64,000 bases of DNA. Source: Leptoclinus maculatus. Its lineage: Eukaryota > Chordata > Actinopteri > Perciformes > Stichaeidae. Below the pieces are notes generated by a model that did no database searches, had not been told where the DNA came from, and worked only from the letters and a program-made list of their open reading frames with translations. The stretch lies in NCBI GenBank assembly GCA_032191485.1, contig JAVDOI010000004.1, forward strand, positions 20,960,943-21,024,942, read 5' to 3'. Positions 57,758 through 64,000 of this stretch are shown here, in pieces; positions within the stretch are counted from its first letter, which is position 1, and each line of letters starts with the position of its first letter. Position numbers and translations under genes: made by a program.

Positions 57758-60700
57758 CTGAAACAAAGCACAAGACAACACGTCAGTCAGTTTGTTCTGC
57801 CAATAAATTCTGGTCTGAAGATCTTTTCTCTGGATCCAAACCGCTGCTTCGTGGGATTCAGACATTATTAGGAAATTAACAGATGTTGAGAGATGAACCT
57901 TAACACTCCGCTGAAGGTGGTCTGAGCTCCTCGGATGAAGTATCCGTAAGAAGGAACCACAAGCTCCGCCTCCTCTCTGAAGTGTTCGGGAATGTCGCTC
58001 GTCTTCCTGCGGAGGGCAACGACAAGTTCATTATTAAAGCTGTGAAAAGATATTGTTAAGACTTTTTGGGGGAAATATACTGGTTAGCTTTCCTGCAGAG
58101 ATTTAGATGAAAATATATCAAATCTGTAAATATGAAAATACAGCAGGAGACGGTTAGCTGATCAATATATTGTATCTTGTTTGTTTTAAATTTCTCTGCA
58201 ACGAGAAGTGACTTCCTGGCAGCGTGCACGGATGTATGATGATTATCGTATTTGTACGATCATTTTGTCCTCTGTACGATATACAATCAATAATACCAAA
58301 AGTGTCGCAATGTACGGTAATATGACTTTAATAATTATAATGATTTAAATAACCACAATTTTAATTCATTTCCAGAAAGCAAAATATGTCCGTATTTATG
58401 TATCCCTTCTCATGTGACCTCTCTCCAGCCAATCATACTCGGTCAAAGAGATTCATCTGAGCAGCTGACTCAGCCTACTTTCAAAATAAATAAGTAAATA
58501 AAAAACGATATTCAATTTGTAGGCGCGTCAAAAAGTTGTTTAAATATTATCTCATTTTACTTTTACGCCTATTTTTTCTCGTGGTTATGATTCACTCACG
58601 TATGATCATTTTTCACAAAATACGAATCGTTTTAAGCCTCTGAGACAATAAATTAATTTGAGTTTACACTTTATGTACAAACTAAAAGTTTATCTCTTTT
58701 GTTTCAATCTGTGAGCTGCAGATTTTGATAACTTCCTTACTTCCAGACTATATGCTAAGCTAAGCTAACGCATAGACTGTATATAGGTAGACTTAGTTGT
58801 CATGGTTTTGTGGACTGCCGTTTTGAAGCTCAGAGTTCGGTGTTTTCACCGTCGCCATCTTGTTTTTTTGTCAACCAGTGAACAGGAAGTGACCATATGT
58901 GGACTGAGGAGGAGTGACGTAGAAGATACGTCTCTGGTAGAGACCTGTCAATCACTGTGTAGCCCCGCCCTAAAGCATACCCTGCTTTATGGTCTGTTTG
59001 ACTCTAAATGAACCATAATTTACTAAATGAACATCATGCTGTATTGAAGAAGACTTGAAACTAGAGATTGAGACCATAAACTCATGTTTACAATGTTTAC
59101 TGAGGTAACAAATCAAGAGAGAAGTAGAGTCATTTTCTCATAGACTTCTATACAACCAGAGGAGTCGCCCCCTGATGGCCACTAGAGAGAATGCAGCTTT
59201 AACATGAAGCTTTGAAGAACTTTAAAGAACCGGAGGTTGCCTCCTGAGATAACCGTCTCCTGTTTCATATTGAACGACAGATACGAGAGTGGTATCAATC
59301 TCCTCATCTATTCTAAACGTATCTAACAAGAAAGACGAAAGAACATTTTGTTTCCCGACAAACGGCAGACGACAGACAAACTCCTTTAACAAAGCCGTGT
59401 GAGGACGTACATGCAGGAGTAGGGGCATCGGCGTTTGTAGTAGCAGCAGTAGAACTGCCATTCCCGGTCCAGGACCGACTCAAAGTACTTGCTTTGGACG
59501 CCCGCCACCAGGCCGTTACGAGTGCACGTTGAACTCCTGCAGAAAGACAAACGAGAGACATTTAAATTCCTGACACAGACAATAATCTCCACACTGTCCT
59601 GTTACCGACATTCTTTTCTCTGCTTTCAAAACGTTGAAGAGATAAAACTATTCAGACAGAGAAATTGCATCTCTTTAGTTTGAGGTAAATGGTGGTTTGT
59701 TGACAGGGTTAGTTTGTTTATGGCCCATAGACTTCACTGTCACCACAACAACATGTGAGAATACCAGGACCGAGCAGCCGGAGCTTCACCACGTGTGGAC
59801 ATTTGTCATGGAAACACCGACTCGGCCGTCAGCCATTCAGCCGGGGGGGGGGGGGGGGGTCGTTTCCCTACAGGGACAACGGCCCAACGGGTGTAATTCA
59901 AACAGACAGCTCTGATAATGAGAGGCAGGCGTGGTTTGTCTTTGAATCACTGGCTGGACTCCAAATCAATCTAAAGAGCACAAATACAAAAACCCTCCAA
60001 CCAGAACAAGTGAGGTGAAGCAGACTTTGATGTATGATTCAGGCTGCTGTTTACACCGAGATGCTGGCCTACAGTTCTCCCTCCTAACAGGTCTGATCCA
60101 GGTCCTCTAATTAGATCAAACCGTATGAGTGCTTGGTTCAAAGTCTGTGCAACATGTTTTATTTGCGCAGTGGATTTTGGTTGAATTGTCTGTTTTTTTC
60201 TATCTTGTTTCTGTGAATGACGTGATCCAAATAAAACGTCTAGGAAAATGCTGCTGCAAGTGGTCCAAAAAACCCCCACAATGTGATGTCCCTGAAGGGC
60301 TGCTGGACGTCGGCCTGCTGGACGGATCTTTGTTAAGATTCACTAGAGGAAGTCGTGTTCCCAGGAACTGTCAGTTTATATCGGAGACGGTGATTCATGC
60401 AGGAGGACCTGGCTTTGTTCCTCTGAAGGAGAAAACAGAATTCAACGTTTCATGAAATTACTAAAAGATAAACATGTGGAAAGTTTTTAGGCATTCTGAG
60501 AACATTTTATTAAACATTAAAGTACTTTCTATGAAAATCCTAGCTGAGTGGGTATGCTAGTTTACTAGCTTGCCAACATACTTCATGAGCTAACGTCATC
60601 AATGACATTAACTTTGATTTAACCAAGAACAAATGATGACGGTACAAAACAAAGGCGTATAACTAACGATTGCTACTAGCCGACAGCGATGCAAAGCAGA

Positions 60701-62593
60701 GCGGACAACTCTGTAACTGTAACCTCAGCTAAGCTACGGTTAGCTAAGCTAGCCTTAACACAGATGATCGGATTGTGATCGGATAGAGTTTGACCTCATA
60801 AAGCTACACGTGTAAATGCAAGCTAAGCTACTAGCAAGAAATCAGCTAGAAAGCTTTTCAAAACAGATGTTCAGGACATGCGTGGGCAGTCTTGGCAGGA
60901 CCACAGACGTCTGTGGCAGGACCACAGACGTCTTCTGGTCTTAAAAGGATCCTCTAGTCTTTAAAGGACCACAGACGTCCTCTAGTCTTTAGAGGACCAC
61001 AGACGTCTTCTGGTCTTAAAAGGATCCTCTAGTCTTTAGAGGACCACAGACATCCTCTGGTCTTTTAAGGACCACAGATGTCTTTTGGTCTTAAAAGGAT
61101 CCTCTGGTGTTTAGAGGACCACAGATGTCTTCTGGTCTTAAAAGGATCCTCTGGTGTTTAGAGGACCACAGATGTCTTCTGGTCTTAAAAGGATCCTCTG
61201 GTCTTTAGAGGACCACATATGTCCTCTGGTCTTTTAAGGACCACAGATGTCCTCTGGTCTTTAGAGGACCACAGACGTCTTCTGGTCTTTTAAGGACCAC
61301 AGATGTCCTCTGGTCTTTAGAGGACCACAGACGTCCTCTAGTCTTTAGAGGACCACAGATGTCTTCTGGTCTTAAAAGGATCCTCTGGTCTTTAGAGGAC
61401 CACAGACATCCTCTGGTCTTTTAAGGACCACAGATGTCTTCTGGTCTTAAAAGGATCCTCTGGTCTTTAGAGGACCACAGATGTCCTCTGGTCTTTAGAG
61501 GACCACAGACGTCTTCTGGTCTTAAAAGGATCCTCTAGTCTTTAGAGGAGAACAGATATCCTCTGGTCTTTAGAGGACCACAGATATCCTCTGGACTTTA
61601 GAGGACCATATATGTCCTCTGGTTGCGGTCTCTGTCTTTAAGCTCATCGTGAGGTCTTGAGGTCCGGGTGGTTTTGTTCATACAACAGTTCTAGCATCAG
61701 AGTCTTGAGGCCTCCTTTGTTGTCTGCTAATAGTGACCTTTAACAACCTGTGTTGTTGGTCAGAGGACGTAAAACCACATCACATAGTGGATCAGGCTTT
61801 TTTCAAATCTTTGATCTGTTCTTCCTCCTGTTGACTGGAGGGACGGATGGGCCCAAGATGTTCCTATGACGTGGTCTTCACATGGATCAGTCTGTTGAAA
61901 TTTTTATCTGATGAACAAACATGTTCACAGCTGCTGAACAGAGTCAAAGAGCAGCTGCACCACAACACGTAGTGGACTGAGATCTGACTCTGATCGGCAT
62001 TTATGGTCTACATGCACCAAATATTCCACTATTATTCTATATAATAATAACAATATTTGATTGCACGTAAACGTATTTACTGTCGTCATATATTATTCTG
62101 GATCATTTATTCATATCACTGAAGGTTCATCCCTGTTGACTAAGACAATAAATGTAATGTTTGCAGTTCATAAACAGGAAAAAAATCTCCAGTTCTTTTG
62201 TGCCACAAGCTTCACGTCCTTCCAAACTACTGAAAACCAACTTGTTTGGATTCTTGAATAACGAACATAAATTGAAATACACTCTAAAAATTCTACAATT
62301 CTACAAATGCAGACCCACCACTCCATTCCAGCTCGGTTGATGTCGTCCCACCAGCAGTCACTGGGCTCCCCAAGACCCTCCGGAGTGGGCTGGCACTCAA
62401 ACGACCACAGGCGGTCCAAGCCGTCCGCCTCGCTGAAGTAGCTCCTGGTGGCCACGAGGACCTCACCGTGGGGACACTGGAAGTTGAAGCTCTGGCGGTA
62501 GCCGTTGACCCAGGACATGTCCTGGTGGTCGTGAGACTGAGCAGCCGCCGTGGCGAGCAAAGACGCCGCCAACGCCAGCAGAGCAGGATTCAT
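57691..62593 (-). CDS. dpt: dpt: dermatopontin, secreted extracellular-matrix protein
   Basis: Small tyrosine-rich matrix protein that binds decorin and collagen and promotes fibril assembly. Exons in transcript order: 62593-62319, 59536-59411, 58006-57899, 57757-57691; 576 nt, 191 residues plus TAG (human 201). Junctions are GT/AG and in phase. MNPALLALAASLLATAAAQ is a signal peptide. The three DR-x-W repeats are DRLWSFEC, DREWQFYCC and DRQWKYILC. CWWDDINRAGMEW, RNGLVAGVQSKYFESVLDRE and YGYFIRGAQTTFSG closely match human dermatopontin. An in-frame ATG 39 bases upstream (62632) would put 13 polar residues before the signal peptide, and a TTTAAA element at about 62644 suggests transcription starts after it, so 62593 is preferred. 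Confidence 0.96.
57899..58006 (-). CDS. dpt: dpt exon 3
   Basis: Encodes KTSDIPEHFREEAELVVPSY and GYFIRGAQTTFSGVL. Acceptor CCGCAG, donor GTTCAT (weaker than usual). Found through homology rather than an open frame. Confidence 0.92.
58771..59240 (-). repeat. Dispersed repeat family 1, copy D in dpt intron 2
   Basis: Reverse-orientation copy from CATAGACTGTATATAGG to AACCGGAGGTTGCC, between dpt exons 2 and 3. Confidence 0.87.
59411..59536 (-). CDS. dpt: dpt exon 2
   Basis: Encodes SSTCTRNGLVAGVQSKYFES and VLDREWQFYCC through CPYSC. Acceptor CTGCAG, donor GTACGT. Confidence 0.95.
60895..61622 (+). repeat. Compound minisatellite in dpt intron 1
   Basis: About 730 bases of TTTAGAGGACCACAGATGTC, CTCTGGTC and TTAAAAGGATCC modules in varying order. 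Confidence 0.95.
62319..62593 (-). CDS. dpt: dpt exon 1 (signal peptide, first DR-x-W repeat)
   Basis: Encodes the signal peptide through NRAGME plus two bases of a Trp codon; donor GTGGGT. Contains FNFQCPHGEVLVATRSYFSE and CWWDDINRAGME. Confidence 0.95.
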
Positions 62594-62642
62594 GTTGGAA
62601 AAGGAGTCGGTCGGTCTGCTGCTCCTCCTCACAGCTGCCTCA

Positions 62643-62650
62643 CTTTAAAA
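62643..62650 (-). promoter_or_regulatory. Candidate dpt TATA-like element
   Basis: CTTTTAAAG on the minus strand about 50 bases upstream of the preferred dpt ATG, implying a very short leader. Confidence 0.45.
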
Positions 62651-62659
62651 GCCTCCTCG

Positions 62660-64000
62660 TCTTTTGTTGTCCAGATGTTTTGTAGCCAGGACTGATGTGT
62701 CATCTGCTGCTCATGGGACGAATCCAAGAGCAGACTCTCTGGGCATTTTAAGGTGGACTCAGAAACAGAGCGTTGAAAAGGTCTCTGTGTACTGAAGGGT
62801 TTCCTTAAAAGACCTTCAGATGAGATGTAATCCTCATGTGGTTAACACGTGTTAACCGTCCAATGATTTAAAACTGAATACCATGTTTTCATCAATCTAT
62901 CAATAATGTGATTATGGTGGAGGAGTATTTGTATATTCAGGAGATAATTACTGCCATAAATATAAAGAACAGTCATGAATAATGCAATATTGTAACCAAG
63001 GCAACGGCAAATATGTAAGGGTTTTCGGTGAAGCCAGCAGAAAGAAATAAGAGATCTCCGTCCAAGACTTCCTCTTCTGTGTAGCGTCATTGTTTCCAAT
63101 CCAGTTAGCAATTGTATCACTTATTATTGATTGTTTGAGAGACGACTGGATTGTTTAATATTCATATTAAGATATCTGTCACTACTTCAGGCTTCGTGAC
63201 AAACTTACTTATTTGATGTAACAAAGTTACATATTTTAACCCAATCTTTTCCTAAACCTAACCAAGTAGCTTTGTTGTGCAAGTAAAGCTAAAAACGAAG
63301 TGAACCTACGTTGAAAGTTTATTTTGAAAAGAGAGTAACAAGTGAGCAGAGAAGACGTATAGCGAGCAGAAACTGACCGTCTGTGACTCCAAATAAAAAA
63401 TATATTAATTATAGCAATATTACAATAATGAAAGCCTACATCAATCAATATGTGATGTTGTAACACATCAGGACTGTATCAACATTTAGGTCTCTAAATA
63501 AAAGGGTCACAATGTTAATGGACCGTCCATCATCCACATGGCTGTAAATACAGCTGTTCTGCACAGATACACTTCACCCAGTGTTGACATGACCTGAAGG
63601 GAAGAATCACTAATCCATCTTCCTCACTGGATCACAAGATGACACCTTTTATATTTCCCACAGCTTCTCCTGTTGCTGTGAAACATCAGCGCTCTTTAAC
63701 AGCTGGCTGAGGATCGGACAGAGAATGAGCTCACGTTAGGTTTGGAGTCTGCTGTGAACAGTTGGTCACACTGTGATAAAAGATGCTGTTTGACCACGTT
63801 GTGTTCAGGACTAGACTTCACGAGAGTTCAGTGGAGCAGAATAATGAAACCGTAATGGTCTGATGAGTGTCCAACATTGTTCACTCATTCTTATGATTAT
63901 TGATTTTCTTTTCCTTCTCTTGGAGACATGACCTCCTCTGCCTCTGATTGGCTCGTACTCGTTGGCTTTGTTGGTTTGGTTGGTTACATTTAGACACAGG
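62660..64000. other. Upstream flank of dpt
   Basis: No gene seen. Near 63235-63270 is a single CCTAAACCTAACCAAGTAG phrase related to the repeat at 42985-43165. Confidence 0.55.

Noticed and set aside
60895..61622. CRISPR-like array of regularly spaced repeats
   Set aside because: Units vary in length and order with no unique spacers; this is a eukaryotic minisatellite in a dpt intron.
62594..62632. Upstream in-frame ATG for dpt
   Set aside because: It adds polar residues before a good signal peptide and lies at or before the expected transcription start.

Overview
The window is vertebrate nuclear DNA, almost certainly from a teleost fish and probably a percomorph. Coding exons are short, have GT/AG introns, and encode proteins I recognise as teleost-like orthologues of vertebrate genes. 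The rest is AT-rich and densely packed with microsatellites, minisatellites and dispersed repeats. No prokaryotic feature is present.

Three genes can be assembled exon by exon with every splice phase agreeing. (1) tp63 (+ strand, 1147-27132, 3' UTR to about 28190) encodes the p53-family transcription factor p63. Two transactivation (TA) exons, the alternative deltaN first exon, and all DNA-binding, tetramerisation, SAM and C-terminal exons are present; the first TA exon(s) lie upstream of the window. The deltaN-alpha form is 573 codons. (2) zbtb11 (- strand, 37136 to 29050, ten coding exons, 1168 codons) encodes a BTB/C2H2 zinc-finger protein with an N-terminal integrase-like HHCC finger and twelve C2H2 fingers. 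It is convergent with tp63, and the two likely poly(A) sites lie about 0.7 kb apart. (3) dpt (- strand, 62593 to 57691, four coding exons, 191 codons) encodes the secreted matrix protein dermatopontin.

Layout: 1-28.2 kb tp63 with repeat-rich introns; 28.2-28.9 kb short convergent spacer; 28.9-37.4 kb zbtb11 and its ETS/YY1-type promoter; 37.4-44.3 kb gene-free DNA with a 1 kb 21-bp minisatellite; 44.3-49.26 kb a very young LTR retroelement (two nearly identical 1.47 kb LTRs, 4-bp target duplication, PBS, PPT) whose 2 kb interior keeps only a short integrase-like region; 49.3-57.3 kb gene-free repeat-bearing DNA; 57.3-62.65 kb dpt; 62.65-64 kb upstream flank.

The genes are not a functional unit: p63 controls epithelial stem cells, ZBTB11 is a nuclear regulator, and dermatopontin acts in the extracellular matrix. 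The most notable observations are: two minisatellites in zbtb11 that grew out of, and still contain copies of, an exon's own splice site; a strong miR-203 site in the tp63 3' UTR; retained coding capacity for a beta-type p63 tail; a tp63 exon 8 donor that removes four residues; a Trp-to-Phe change in the p63 transactivation helix; and a long inverted repeat flanking the deltaN exon and exon 4. I did not find a convincing wholly new biological system.
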